Below are positions 17,286-27,182 of a stretch of DNA of 64,000 nucleotides, piece after piece; the first letter of the stretch is position 1, and each line of letters opens with the position of its first letter. The notes below the pieces were generated by a model. The model was given only the letters and a program-made list of their open reading frames with translations. It made no database searches and had not been told where the DNA came from. The DNA comes from Bradyrhizobium sp. WSM1417. GTDB taxonomy: Bacteria; Pseudomonadota; Alphaproteobacteria; Rhizobiales; Xanthobacteraceae. The stretch spans positions 660,501 through 724,500 of the forward strand of contig NZ_KI911783.1 in assembly GCF_000515415.1 (NCBI RefSeq). Direction: 5' to 3'. Both the position numbers and the translations under genes were made by a program.

Positions 17286-18452
17286 TTACTTCATCAATCC
17301 CGCGGCCGTGAGCGCGCGCGTGATGATCTGGCCGAGATCGAAGCCGCGGGCCTCCTCGCGCTTCGGCTCGGCCGTCGCTTCGGCGACCGCAGCGCGGATC
17401 GAGCGTGCCAGATGCGGGGCGGGCGAGCGGGCCGGCGTCGGCTTTGCCTCGGCCTTCTTCGCCGCGTCGGGAATCCAGCCGGTGAGGCCGAAGAATTTGG
17501 CAATGTGATAGGACGAGGAGATGCCGGCCTCGATCAGGAACGCGCCTTCCACGCCATAGCGCTGGTCGTTGTCGGCAAGGCCGAGCGGCGTGCCGTGGGC
17601 CATGTCGGTGATGGCGTAGGATTCGACGAGGGTCTCGCCGTCCTTGTTCCACCAGGCCTGGCGCGGATAGCCGTCGATGTCAGTTTCCGCCATCGGCGCC
17701 TCGGGCAGATCGTGCAGGTCGAGCCATTGCTTGACGATCTCGTTGGCATTGCCGGGATTGACGGTGCGATCGGCGCTGCCGTGCCACACCGAGATCCTCG
17801 GCCACGGTCCGCGATGATTCGAGGCCCGCCGCACCAGATCGCCAAGTTCGCGCGCCGGCCGCTCCGGGGAATGAAACATGCCGTCGAGCGCCTCGCGCAG
17901 ATTGGTCGCGATGCCGTAGGGAAGTCCCGCGATGACCGCGCCGGCCGCGAAGACTTCAGGGTAGGTCGCGAGCATCACCGACGTCATGCCGCCGCCGGCC
18001 GACAGGCCCGTGATGAAGATGCGCTTGGGATCGACGCGATGCGTCTCGGTCATATGCGCGATCATCTCGCGAATCGAACACGCCTCGCCGCTGTCCCGCG
18101 CCGTGTCTTCCGGATTGAACCAGTTGAAGCAGGTGTTGCTGTTGTTGACGCGCTGCTGCTCGGGCATCAACAGCGCGAAGCCGTAGTGCTCGGCGAGCGT
18201 CGACCATCCGGCACCGAGGTCGTAGCTTGCCGCCGTCTGGCCGCAGCCGTGCAGAACGACGACGAGCGCGCGCGGCTTCTGCAGTTGCGGCGGCACGAAC
18301 GCGAACAGGCGCAGATTGCCGGGATTGTCGCCGAAGCCCGTGACCTCTTGCAACGGACTGGATGCATCGGCGCTCCGGCCAAAGTCGGCGAAGCGCAATC
18401 CGTCCAGCTTTGGCAGACGTCTCAAGAGGTCGACATTTCTGGTTAACGACAC
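17286..18452 (-). CDS. PHB depolymerase family esterase
   Basis: A 388-residue alpha/beta hydrolase of the secreted-type PHB depolymerase/feruloyl esterase-like family. It shows VVVLHGCGQTAASYDLGAGWSTLAE (oxyanion region), the nucleophile GLSAGGGMT near residue 152, WHGSADRTVNPGNA with the acid residue, and AHGTPLG with the histidine. A C-terminal extension of about 70 residues is rich in A, E, K and P. No clear signal peptide is present with the GTG start at 18,452, which has AGGAG upstream. Substrates may be short polyesters or acetylated sugars. It nearly abuts the convergent ABM-like gene. Confidence 0.88.
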   Translation of the reverse strand: MSLTRNVDLLRRLPKLDGLRFADFGRSADASSPLQEVTGFGDNPGNLRLFAFVPPQLQKPRALVVVLHGCGQTAASYDLGAGWSTLAEHYGFALLMPEQQRVNNSNTCFNWFNPEDTARDSGEACSIREMIAHMTETHRVDPKRIFITGLSAGGGMTSVMLATYPEVFAAGAVIAGLPYGIATNLREALDGMFHSPERPARELGDLVRRASNHRGPWPRISVWHGSADRTVNPGNANEIVKQWLDLHDLPEAPMAETDIDGYPRQAWWNKDGETLVESYAITDMAHGTPLGLADNDQRYGVEGAFLIEAGISSSYHIAKFFGLTGWIPDAAKKAEAKPTPARSPAPHLARSIRAAVAEATAEPKREEARGFDLGQIITRALTAAGLMK

Positions 18453-18593
18453 GGCAGCTCCTGGCAGGCGACGTTCAACGTCCAGCCAAACCAAATAGTT
18501 GCTGCAGCGCAAAATAAAAAGACCGTGTGCTGTCGATGAGGTGCTAAATCTCAGGAAAACCTGCAGAAATCCGCACGTATTAACCCCAATGCC

Positions 18594-20006
18594 TCAACTT
18601 CGTGCAGATACGCGGCGCATCCACGCCAGGAATGCGGCGCAGATCATGATTAATGTTGCGAACAGCGCGAGCGAGACGAGAAATCCTGCGCGCGCTGATT
18701 GCACCGCTTCGACGGCAAAGAAAACGGCGCCGATTGCGGCCACTCCGGCCGCATTTCCGATCTGCGCCGTGGTGCCGTAAATGCCGGAGGCAGAACCTGC
18801 GGCCACAGGCTTCACCGTCGAGAGCACCGCGCCGGACAGCGGAGCCATCACCAGCCCCTGACCGTAGCCGAAGATGATCATGGTGAGCGCGAGCAGGAGC
18901 GCGGACGGCGCATCGACAGAGAACGCGACAAGCGCAAGCGCCGCGAGGCCCGCGATCTGAAGCGCGCAGCCTTCGATCAAGACCCTGGTGCCGCGATGGC
19001 GCGCCCGTGCGCCGCTATGGCGCGAGGCCACGACGAAAGCGAGCGCGAGCGGAATGAAGGCCATGCCGGCCGCGAGCGGCGGGATGTTGAGGCCTCGCTG
19101 CATGAACAGCGTCATGACCAGATAGAACGAGAGATTGGCAGAGAAGAAAAAGAACGCCGCGCCAAGGCCGCGCAAGAAAGCGGCGTCCGCCAGCAGCGAG
19201 AGATCGATCAGCGGCATGCCGCCGGCGCGCGCGACCACATGCTCCAGTTTCGGGAATGCCAGGAGAATCATGGCGCCGATCGCCATCACCAGCCACAGCC
19301 ACGGTGCCCAGCCGACATCGTGACCGAGCAGCAGCGGACCGATCATGCAGAGCAATCCGGCGAACAGGACGATGCTGCCCGCGATATCGAGCCGCGTGCC
19401 GGCGCGATGCGGCACCGAGGGCATGATGCGCCAGGCCGCAGCCGCGATGACGAGACCGCACGGCACATTGACGAAGAACAGCGAGCGCCAACCGGTGCCG
19501 GCGAGATCAATCGTGACCAGGAGACCGCCGAGCAGAAAGCCCGCGGCACCCGCGAGTCCCAGCACGATGCCGTAGATGGCGAAGGCGCGGTTGCGCTGTT
19601 CGTCGGTGAACAGGAGATGCAGCGTCGCCAGCACCTGCGGCACCATCAGCGCGGCGGAGGCACCCTGCGTCAGCCGCGCCACGATCAATTCCGCACCGGA
19701 TCGCGCCAGTCCGCACCACAGCGACGTCAGGGTGAAGCCGAGCAGGCCAGCCAGGAACACGTTCCTGGTGCCGTGAATGTCACCAAGCCGGCCGCCGGTG
19801 ACCACCAGCGTGGCATAGGCGATCAGGTAGATCGCGACGACGGATTCGATCTGTGCAGGCGACGCCTTCAACTCGACGGCGATGGTCGGAATGGCGACGT
19901 TGACCACGAAAGCGTCGACGCCGAACATGAACTGGGCGGCCACGACGATCGCCAGCACCCACCAGCGACGCGACGTATCGAGAGGCTTTGTGACGGTTTG
20001 ATGCAT
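18594..20006 (-). CDS. DHA2-family major facilitator drug exporter
   Basis: A 470-residue membrane protein with about 14 hydrophobic segments, of the EmrB/QacA (DHA2) family that exports drugs using the proton gradient. Signatures are FMFGVDAFVVNVAIPTI in helix 1, GGRLGDIHGTRNVF in loop 2-3 (the MFS motif A position), and LTQGASAALMVPQVLA in helix 4. The ATG at 20,006 follows AAGGAT. The open frame extends to 20,243, but this stretch overlaps the divergent flavin monooxygenase promoter region. No regulator gene is adjacent. Confidence 0.9.
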   Translation of the reverse strand: MHQTVTKPLDTSRRWWVLAIVVAAQFMFGVDAFVVNVAIPTIAVELKASPAQIESVVAIYLIAYATLVVTGGRLGDIHGTRNVFLAGLLGFTLTSLWCGLARSGAELIVARLTQGASAALMVPQVLATLHLLFTDEQRNRAFAIYGIVLGLAGAAGFLLGGLLVTIDLAGTGWRSLFFVNVPCGLVIAAAAWRIMPSVPHRAGTRLDIAGSIVLFAGLLCMIGPLLLGHDVGWAPWLWLVMAIGAMILLAFPKLEHVVARAGGMPLIDLSLLADAAFLRGLGAAFFFFSANLSFYLVMTLFMQRGLNIPPLAAGMAFIPLALAFVVASRHSGARARHRGTRVLIEGCALQIAGLAALALVAFSVDAPSALLLALTMIIFGYGQGLVMAPLSGAVLSTVKPVAAGSASGIYGTTAQIGNAAGVAAIGAVFFAVEAVQSARAGFLVSLALFATLIMICAAFLAWMRRVSARS

Positions 20007-20241
20007 CGGCGCGCGATCCTTCGGATGTCGTTGCCGATCATCGCAGGCCTCATGCGGCGCCGCGATTACCTCGGAGGTAGGATCCTCGCGCGTTCCGCCA
20101 CTCTCTGCGTGCCACGGAGAGGGAGACGACACACGCATGGCTGCATTCCGCCGCGCGGGACATCGCGCGATTGCGTTCGCTGCCTCCAGCACGTAGCTTC
20201 GCGCCACAAACAAACAAAAAATGTAAGCTGGAGAGAACGCC

Positions 20242-21477
20242 ATGGCGCGCCTGAAGTTCGGAGCCTTCCTTGCCCCGCATCATCCGATCGGGGAGCATCC
20301 GATGCTCCAGTTCCGGCGCGATCTCGACCTGGTGGAGCAGCTCGATGCGCTGGGCTATGACGAGTTCTGGTGCGGCGAGCATCATTCCTCCGGCTGGGAG
20401 ATGATCGCCTCGCCGGAGATGTTCCTGGCTGCGGCCGGTGAGCGCACCAAGCGGATCAGGCTCGGGACCGGCGTGGTGTCGCTGCCCTATCACCATCCCT
20501 ACAACGTCGCGCAGCGCATGGTGCAGCTCGATCACATGACCGGCGGCCGCGCCATCTTCGGCTCCGGTCCTGGCGCGCTCGCCTCCGACGCGCATACGCT
20601 CGGCATCGATCCGATGACGCAGCGCGACCGTCAGGACGAGGCGATTGGGGTGATCCGCCGTCTCTTCAACGGCGAGCGCGTCACCGCGAAGAGCGACTGG
20701 TTCACCATGAACGACGCCGCGCTGCAGCTCCTGCCGTTGCAGGAGGAGATGCCGTTCGTGGTGGCCTCGCAGATCTCGCCCTCCGGCATGACGCTCGCCG
20801 GAAAATACGGCATCGGCATCATCTCGCTGGGTTCGATGACGACGCAGGGGCTGATGTCGTTGCAGCAACAATGGCAGTTCGCCGAGGACGCGGCGAAAAA
20901 GCACGGCACCAAAGTCGATCGCGCGAACTGGCGCGTGCTGCTGACCTGGCACATCGCCGAGACCCGCGAGCAAGCCCGCCGCGAGGCCGGCGCCGGGCTG
21001 ATGCGCTGGCACAACGAATATAATGTCGGCACGCTGCAACGGCCCGGGTTGACCGCGTTCGCCTCGCTGGACGAGGCCGTGGATAAGACCGCTTTCGTCG
21101 ACGGCGCGGCCTCGGTCATCGGCACACCCGACGACCTCGTCAAGATGATCAAGAACGTGATGCAGGTCTCCGGCGGCATCGGCGCCGTCATCGGCTTCGT
21201 GCACGACTGGGCCAATCCGGAGAACACGCGCCGGAGCTGGGACATGGTCGCGCGCTACGTCGTGCCGGAGATCAACGGCTACATCGACGGCTTGCGCAAG
21301 TCGCAAAAATTCGTGATCGAGAACCGCGCGATCTTCGAACGCGCGGGACAGGCCGTGATGGCCAAGATCATGGAAAACGAGAAGGCCGCCGAGGCCTTGA
21401 AGGTGACCGGCGCCGGCCGCGTCGCGATTCCGGCCGTCAACGCGCCGGATTTGCAGAAAGAAGCGGCGAAACGGTAA
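20242..21477 (+). CDS. Luciferase-like flavin-dependent monooxygenase
   Basis: A 411-residue bacterial luciferase-family (LLM class) oxidoreductase that would use reduced FMN supplied by a separate reductase. Seen are the family start LKFGAFLAPHH, DEFWCGEHHSSGWE, RIRLGTGVVSLPYHHPYNVAQRM and a long GSGPGALASDA loop. Length and layout resemble limonene or alkane monooxygenases of this family. GGAGAG precedes the ATG. A cytochrome P450 gene follows after 61 bases, so the two may act on the same hydrophobic compound. Confidence 0.88.
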   Translation: MARLKFGAFLAPHHPIGEHPMLQFRRDLDLVEQLDALGYDEFWCGEHHSSGWEMIASPEMFLAAAGERTKRIRLGTGVVSLPYHHPYNVAQRMVQLDHMTGGRAIFGSGPGALASDAHTLGIDPMTQRDRQDEAIGVIRRLFNGERVTAKSDWFTMNDAALQLLPLQEEMPFVVASQISPSGMTLAGKYGIGIISLGSMTTQGLMSLQQQWQFAEDAAKKHGTKVDRANWRVLLTWHIAETREQARREAGAGLMRWHNEYNVGTLQRPGLTAFASLDEAVDKTAFVDGAASVIGTPDDLVKMIKNVMQVSGGIGAVIGFVHDWANPENTRRSWDMVARYVVPEINGYIDGLRKSQKFVIENRAIFERAGQAVMAKIMENEKAAEALKVTGAGRVAIPAVNAPDLQKEAAKR

Positions 21478-21538
21478 GCGCAGAGTCATCCTAGCCGGAT
21501 TGTGCTATGTTGGCGGCAAGCCAACCGGAGCAATCGTC

Positions 21539-22915
21539 ATGTCGATGCAGAATGTGGCCGCCCCTGCGCTCGGCTTCACTCCGCCCAAGCGCAATGAGCT
21601 GACCCACATCCCCGGCGACGAAGGCTGGCCGATCATCGGCAAGACCTTTCAGGTGCTCGCCGACCCCAAGGGGCATATCGAGGCGAACGGCGCCAAATAC
21701 GGTCTGGTCTATCGCACGCATTTCTTCGGCGAGACCAATGTCGTGCTGCTGGGCCCCGAGGCCAACGAGCTCGTGCTGTTCGACCAGCAAAAGCTGTTCT
21801 CCTCGACCCATGGCTGGAACAAGGTGCTCGGCCTGTTGTTTCCGCGCGGATTGATGCTGCTGGATTTCGAGGAGCACCGGCTGCACCGCAAGGCGCTGTC
21901 GGTCGCATTCAAGTCCGGACCGATGAAATCGTATCTGAGCGATCTCGACCGCGGCATCGCCGCCCGCGTCGCGCAGTGGAAGGCAAAGCCCGGCGAGATG
22001 CAGCTTTATCCGGCGATGAAGCAGCTCACGCTCGATCTCGCCGCCGCGTCCTTTCTCGGCGCCGATATCGGGCCGGAGGTCGACGAGATCAACCGCGCCT
22101 TCGTCGACATGGTCGCCGCCGCCGTCGCCCCGATCCGCCGGCCGCTGCCCGGCACGCAGATGGCGGCCGGCGTCAGGGGGCGCAAGCGCATCGTCGCTTA
22201 CTTCCGCGAGCAGATTCCGCTGCGGCGCGGCAACCATGGCGGCGATGATCTGTTCTCGCAGCTCTGCCGCGCCACTCACGAGGACGGCGCGCTGCTCTCG
22301 GAACAGGACATCATCGACCACATGAGCTTCCTGATGATGGCGGCGCACGATACGTTGACCTCGTCGCTGACATCGTTCATCGGCGAACTCGCCGCAAATC
22401 CCGACTGGCAGGAGAAGCTTCGCGCGGAGGTGATGGCGCTAGGGCTCGCCCCTGGTGCGCCAAGCAGCTTCGACGACCTCGAAAAGATGCCGCTGTCGGA
22501 GATGGCGTTCAAGGAAGCGCTGCGGATCAAGCCGCCGGTGCCCTCAATGCCGCGCCGCGCCATGCGCGATTTCACCTTCAAGGGTTTTTCGATTCCGGCC
22601 GGCACCGCGATCGGTGTCAATCCGCTCTACACCCACCACATGAAGGAGATCTGGCCGGAGCCGGACCGCTTCGATCCGCTGCGTTTCACCGAGGAGGCCC
22701 AGCGCAACCGCCACCGCTTCGCCTGGGTGCCGTTCGGCGGTGGCGCACATATGTGCCTCGGCCTGCACTTCGCCTACATGCAGGCCAAATGCTTCGCGCG
22801 GCACTTCTTGCAGAACATCGAGGTATCGCTGGAGCCCGGCTACAAGCCGGACTGGCAGATGTGGCCGATCCCGAAACCGCGCGACGGATTGCGGGTGCGG
22901 GTGAAGGCGGTGTGA
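21539..22915 (+). CDS. Cytochrome P450
   Basis: A 458-residue soluble P450. The I-helix oxygen-binding motif is MAAHDT near residue 270, the ExxR motif is KEALR near 327, and the heme-cysteine loop is FGGGAHMCLG with the cysteine at about residue 406. The arrangement resembles the CYP120/CYP26-like bacterial group, known for retinoid or terpenoid oxidation; this is a family hint only. GGAG precedes the ATG at 21,539. It is probably cotranscribed with the preceding flavin monooxygenase gene. No ferredoxin gene is adjacent. Confidence 0.92.
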   Translation: MSMQNVAAPALGFTPPKRNELTHIPGDEGWPIIGKTFQVLADPKGHIEANGAKYGLVYRTHFFGETNVVLLGPEANELVLFDQQKLFSSTHGWNKVLGLLFPRGLMLLDFEEHRLHRKALSVAFKSGPMKSYLSDLDRGIAARVAQWKAKPGEMQLYPAMKQLTLDLAAASFLGADIGPEVDEINRAFVDMVAAAVAPIRRPLPGTQMAAGVRGRKRIVAYFREQIPLRRGNHGGDDLFSQLCRATHEDGALLSEQDIIDHMSFLMMAAHDTLTSSLTSFIGELAANPDWQEKLRAEVMALGLAPGAPSSFDDLEKMPLSEMAFKEALRIKPPVPSMPRRAMRDFTFKGFSIPAGTAIGVNPLYTHHMKEIWPEPDRFDPLRFTEEAQRNRHRFAWVPFGGGAHMCLGLHFAYMQAKCFARHFLQNIEVSLEPGYKPDWQMWPIPKPRDGLRVRVKAV

Positions 22916-22925
22916 GCATCGCTCT

Positions 22926-23012
22926 CGTCATTGCGAGCGAAGCGAAGCAATCCAGACTGCGTCCGCGGAAGCAGCCTGGATTGCTTCGTCGCTCCGCTCC
23001 TCGCAATGACGA
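22926..23012. repeat. 87-bp dispersed palindromic repeat, copy 2
   Basis: The same length and same end and inner-arm sequences as the copy at 7934-8020, with the central part diverged and the outer arm segments exchanged. It begins 10 bases after the P450 stop and ends 3 bases before the stop of the convergent SDR gene. Confidence 0.85.
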
Positions 23013-23015
23013 AAA

Positions 23016-23858
23016 CTACCCGGCCCCCTGATCGAACGCCTTGCGCAGCGCCACGTAGCCCTGCTGCTGCTGGCTCCAATTGCGGCCGCCGGTCATCGCG
23101 CCGTCGATGACGAGGTCATGGCCGTTGATGAAGCTGGATTCGTCGCTGGCCAGGAACACCGCTGCATGGGCGATGTCATCGGGCAGGCCGGCGCGCGGAA
23201 TCGGCTGCGCGGTCTTGTAGACCTCGCGCATCACCGCCGGCGTCTTCTCCGCCGCGTCGGTCGAAAGCCCGAGCGCCTTGCCGAAAATGCCGGTCGCGAT
23301 GGCGCCGGGCGAGATCGAGTTGACGCGGACGTTGGATTCGCCGAGCTCCATCGCCACGCATTTGGTGAGGTGGATCACCGCCGCCTTCGCCGCACCATAG
23401 ACCATCGAGGACGAGAACCCGGCGAGACGGCCGGCGATGCTGCCATTGTTGATGATGCTGCCAAAGCCCTGCTTCTTCATGTGGGGCGCGACGTGCTTCA
23501 TGCCGAGCATGACGCTGCGCACCAGGGTCGCCATCGCCGCGTCGAAGCGCTCGACCTCGAGGCCTTCGATGCCGCCGGTCTGCGCCGGGCCGCCAGCATT
23601 GTTGAACAGGCAGTCGATGCGGCCGAATTTGTCCACCGCGAGCGCGATCAGCGCCTGCATCTGCGCTTCGACCGTCACATCCGTCTGGCGGAAGACGCAA
23701 TTCTCCCCGAGCTGCTTCGCCAGAGCCTCGCCTTCCGGTATGCGCCGGCCCGCGATCACAATTTTGGCACCTTCGGCAACGAAGACTTCAGCAGTCCGCA
23801 ACCCGATCCCGCTCGTCGCGCCCGTGATCACCGCGACCTTGCCATCCAGCCTGCCCAT
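23016..23858 (-). CDS. Short-chain dehydrogenase/reductase
   Basis: A 280-residue classical SDR. The cofactor motif TGATSGIG is at residues 13-20, the NNAGG block follows near 90, and the catalytic set is N, S in INNGSIAGR, Y and K in VYGAAKAA. The C-terminus has ISPGAIATGIF and the usual FINGHDLVIDGAMTGG. R residues after the second strand (IAGRR) favour NADP(H). The substrate is unknown. The ATG at 23,858 follows AGGGAC; upstream in-frame sequence is not SDR-like. Confidence 0.9.
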   Translation of the reverse strand: MGRLDGKVAVITGATSGIGLRTAEVFVAEGAKIVIAGRRIPEGEALAKQLGENCVFRQTDVTVEAQMQALIALAVDKFGRIDCLFNNAGGPAQTGGIEGLEVERFDAAMATLVRSVMLGMKHVAPHMKKQGFGSIINNGSIAGRLAGFSSSMVYGAAKAAVIHLTKCVAMELGESNVRVNSISPGAIATGIFGKALGLSTDAAEKTPAVMREVYKTAQPIPRAGLPDDIAHAAVFLASDESSFINGHDLVIDGAMTGGRNWSQQQQGYVALRKAFDQGAG

Positions 23859-24052
23859 GGAATGTCCCTGTTTTCGAACCACTTGACGCCAAATGGCGGA
23901 CCCGATCAACGACGGCGCCGCGACGGTTGGCGCCGCAGCAGGCACTATTCCTGCCGGCTTCCGACAAGGCAAGCTTTGCTTGGGGCCTGCGACATGCGTA
24001 ACATTCCTGGCGACCGCTCGATTGTCGAACGCATCTCGCGACCGGACTGCGT

Positions 24053-25018
24053 ATGGGGAAGCTGATCGACGAATTCCGCAAAGGCTGGCAGGGAGTGGCA
24101 CCGCCATCGCTCGGCCTGAGCCTTGCGTTTGCGGTCGCCTGCCTGCTGGTTGCGACGCTGGCGCGCTGGGCCCTCGCCCATGTGCGGCCCGACGTCTATT
24201 TCACGCCGTATTTCCCCGCCGTGTTCTTTGCGGCCGCGTTCGGCGGCTTCCGCATCGGCATCATCACGGCGCTGGTCGGCGGCGTGCTCGGCGTCGTCGT
24301 GAATTTCGGGGATGCGCTTGCCGATAACGCGCGATTCGCCCTGCTGGCGCTCTATTGGGCGGTCTGCGCGCTCACCATCTGGGGCGTCGAGCACTATCGC
24401 ACGCTCCTCGTCGAGCAGCGCCGGATTTCCAGGCGCCTGATCGAGGAAGAAGACTACCGCAAGCTGCTGGTCGACGAGCTCCAGCACCGGCTCAAGAACA
24501 AGCTGTCGACGGTGCATGCGGTGCTTCATCAGGTGCTGCACGATCAGCCGCAAATCTGGGCCCGGATCGATCCGCGGCTGCGGTCGCTTGCCGCGACCGA
24601 CGATTTGATCTCGCGGATCGACAAGGCGGGCTGCGATATTCGCGACCTCCTGATCTCCGAGCTCGGCCCTTACGGCCATGTCCGCTTCACGCTCAACGGC
24701 GACCGGCTGTTCCTGCCGCCGAAGCTTGCGGTCACGCTGTCCCTGATGTTTCACGAACTCGCCACCAACGCGGGCAAATATGGCGCGTTCTCCGCGCCAC
24801 GCGGGTTGTTGCAGGTATCATGGACCGTCAGCGACGACCGTCTGACCGTGACCTGGGATGAGACCGAGGGCCCGAGCGTCGACAAGGTCTCCGAGCCGGG
24901 TTTCGGCACCAAGCTGTTGAAGTCGGCGCTGTCGGCCTTCGACGGCAAGACGGAGGTCTCCTATCTCAGGACCGGACTCCATTGCACCATGCAATGCCGC
25001 ATCCCCAAGGACGGTTAG
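24053..25018 (+). CDS. HWE/HisKA_2-type sensor histidine kinase
   Basis: A 321-residue membrane kinase. An N-terminal module of about residues 15-120 has four hydrophobic segments resembling DUF4118. The phosphoacceptor region is DELQHRLKNKLSTV near residue 144, and the ATP-binding domain shows HELATNAGKYGA (N box), VTWDETEGP (the W-x-E element) and GFGTKLL. This class usually phosphorylates single-domain response regulators, for example in general stress signalling. No partner regulator gene is adjacent. The ATG at 24,053 is used; no strong ribosome site is seen. Confidence 0.87.
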   Translation: MGKLIDEFRKGWQGVAPPSLGLSLAFAVACLLVATLARWALAHVRPDVYFTPYFPAVFFAAAFGGFRIGIITALVGGVLGVVVNFGDALADNARFALLALYWAVCALTIWGVEHYRTLLVEQRRISRRLIEEEDYRKLLVDELQHRLKNKLSTVHAVLHQVLHDQPQIWARIDPRLRSLAATDDLISRIDKAGCDIRDLLISELGPYGHVRFTLNGDRLFLPPKLAVTLSLMFHELATNAGKYGAFSAPRGLLQVSWTVSDDRLTVTWDETEGPSVDKVSEPGFGTKLLKSALSAFDGKTEVSYLRTGLHCTMQCRIPKDG

Positions 25019-25218
25019 AGACGGCGCAAACGAAACCCGTTCGCATGCGTCGTTCGCGGTTTCGCCAAGCGCGTTGACGCCCTGTTAATGACGATGGGCT
25101 GCGCGCGTCGCATCGCCGCAAAACACCACCGTAATTCTCCGGACCCCTTAACCAAACTTAAGAGGGAACCGCGCAAGATCGCGGCCATTGCAAAAAGCGC
25201 GCTGAAACAACAAGATTC

Positions 25219-26964
25219 ATGACTTCTATGAACGACAACAAATATTCCGGCGCGAGTGAAGCCGAACTCGGATTTCTCAAGGAAATCGTTAGAATGCTGC
25301 CTGCCGGCCTGACCGTGCAGGACGCGCAAGGCGAACTTCTCCTGGTCAACGATGTCGCGGCCGCCCAGCTCGGCATGGACGGCAGCCGCCCCTCGCGCGA
25401 TCTCGCGCCCCGCCAGGAAGCCTGCCGACAGGCTCTGATCTCCGGCCGTGCGGTCGTCGCCGAGGAAGCGCTCCACGACGGAGCCGCACGCCAGGTGCTG
25501 CTGACCACCCACCGGCCGGTCCGCTTCGACGGACGCGAGCTGCTGATCTCGGCCTCGTCCGACATCACCGAGCAGAAGAATTTCGAGGACCAGCTGTTCC
25601 GCTCGGCCTATTTCGACGAGCTGACCGGCCTGCCCTCGCGGCGCGTGATCGAGCATCGCGCCACCGGCCTGCTCGCGCAGGGTCGCGCCAGCGAGCGCTT
25701 TGCGCTCGCCTTTCTCGACGTCGACAATTTCAAGCACATCAACGACTATTACGGCCACGCGGTGGGCGATGCCCTGCTGGTCGAGCTGTCGAAGCGGCTT
25801 GGACGCGGCTTGCGCGAGTCGGACATGCTGTCGCGCATCTCCGGCGACGAATTCCTGCTGCTGCTGTCGCCGATCCAGAGCCAGGAGGAAGTCGCCGAAT
25901 TCATGCAATCGACGCTGGAGCGGCTGACGGCGCCGTTCTTCATCGACAATTCGGAAGTGTTCGCCTCGACCTCCGTCGGCATCAGCCTCTATCCCGATCA
26001 CGGAAGCAGCTTCGAGACCCTGCGTCAGAACGCCGACATCGCGATGTACCGCATCAAGAACGACGGCAAGGGATCGGCGGCCTTCTTCGATTCCAGCATG
26101 GAGCGCGAGGCCCTGGCGCGCATGAAGATCGAGCAGTCGCTGCGGCAGGCCATCCTGGAGAAGCGCTTCTGCTGCGCCTTCCAGCCCAAGGTCGACATCC
26201 GCACGCAGGATGTGAAGGGCATCGAGGCCCTGGTGCGGCTGCGCGACGACGAGGGCGTGATCCAGGCGCCCGGATCGTTCATCAATCTTGCCACCGAACT
26301 CGGGCTGATCGACGAGCTGACCCATCTCGTGCTCGCCGAGATCGTCAAGTCGATCGATCTGATCAACGAGACGTTCGGTGCGGAAGCGACCATCAGCATC
26401 AACGTCGCGGCCAAGCAGGCCGGAAACCCCGAATTCATGCGCAGCTTCGCCCAGGCGCTCGACGACACCGGCTTTCCGCAGCGCTTCATGATCGAGGTGA
26501 CGGAAGACGCCTTCGTCGCCAAGAATCATTTCCAGGCCGAGATCCTGCCGATGTTCCGCAAGCTCGGCGTCGCCATCTCGATCGACGATTTCGGCACCGG
26601 CTATTCCTCGCTCTCGGCGCTGGCCGACATCACCGCGGACGAGATCAAGATCGACCGCTCCTTCATCACCGATATCCATAAGCGTCCGCGCAACCAGGGC
26701 ATCCTGCGCGCGATCGAATCCCTGAGCGAAGCGCTCGGCATGACCGTCATCGCCGAAGGCATCGAATCCTACGAGGAGCTCGCCTACCTCCAGGCTGCGA
26801 CCAAGATCCGTTACGCGCAGGGCTATTATTTCTCTCGGCCGATCTTCCTGGAGGAGCTGAAGCTCGCAACGCCCATCTCCAGCGAAGCACGCGCCAGCGT
26901 CACAAACCGCTCGACGCAACAGAACCGGCAGGGCTATTCCCGCGCGAACGGATACCGGCGATAA
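25219..26964 (+). CDS. PAS-GGDEF-EAL cyclic-di-GMP protein
   Basis: A 581-residue cytoplasmic protein. A PAS-like sensor domain occupies about residues 15-125. The diguanylate cyclase-like domain starts with YFDELTGLPSRRVIE and has SGDEF in place of GGDEF near residue 208; the first glycine is changed, so synthesis may be weak or absent. The EAL phosphodiesterase domain from about 310 shows IEALVRL (the EAL motif), INVAAKQ, and SIDDFGTGYSSLSAL with the DDFG metal-binding residues, so cyclic-di-GMP breakdown is plausible. The gene stands alone between the HWE kinase and the liv-type operon. Confidence 0.9.
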   Translation: MTSMNDNKYSGASEAELGFLKEIVRMLPAGLTVQDAQGELLLVNDVAAAQLGMDGSRPSRDLAPRQEACRQALISGRAVVAEEALHDGAARQVLLTTHRPVRFDGRELLISASSDITEQKNFEDQLFRSAYFDELTGLPSRRVIEHRATGLLAQGRASERFALAFLDVDNFKHINDYYGHAVGDALLVELSKRLGRGLRESDMLSRISGDEFLLLLSPIQSQEEVAEFMQSTLERLTAPFFIDNSEVFASTSVGISLYPDHGSSFETLRQNADIAMYRIKNDGKGSAAFFDSSMEREALARMKIEQSLRQAILEKRFCCAFQPKVDIRTQDVKGIEALVRLRDDEGVIQAPGSFINLATELGLIDELTHLVLAEIVKSIDLINETFGAEATISINVAAKQAGNPEFMRSFAQALDDTGFPQRFMIEVTEDAFVAKNHFQAEILPMFRKLGVAISIDDFGTGYSSLSALADITADEIKIDRSFITDIHKRPRNQGILRAIESLSEALGMTVIAEGIESYEELAYLQAATKIRYAQGYYFSRPIFLEELKLATPISSEARASVTNRSTQQNRQGYSRANGYRR

Positions 26965-27182
26965 CCCGGGCCTGATCGTTACTTTGCAAAGCCTGAGTAA
27001 CCCGTTCCACGGGTGAGGTCACAATTGCATCTGCCGATTTCCTCGGCAGAAGCGATCCGGCGCGGCCGGGCCGGGACAATGTCACACATGCCCGCCGCGT
27101 GGTCCGCCGGAAGGTGGAATTGCAATGTCCGCACGGTTGTGCAAATCGCTAGGGCCAAAGCATTTCATCAGGAGGGACCACC

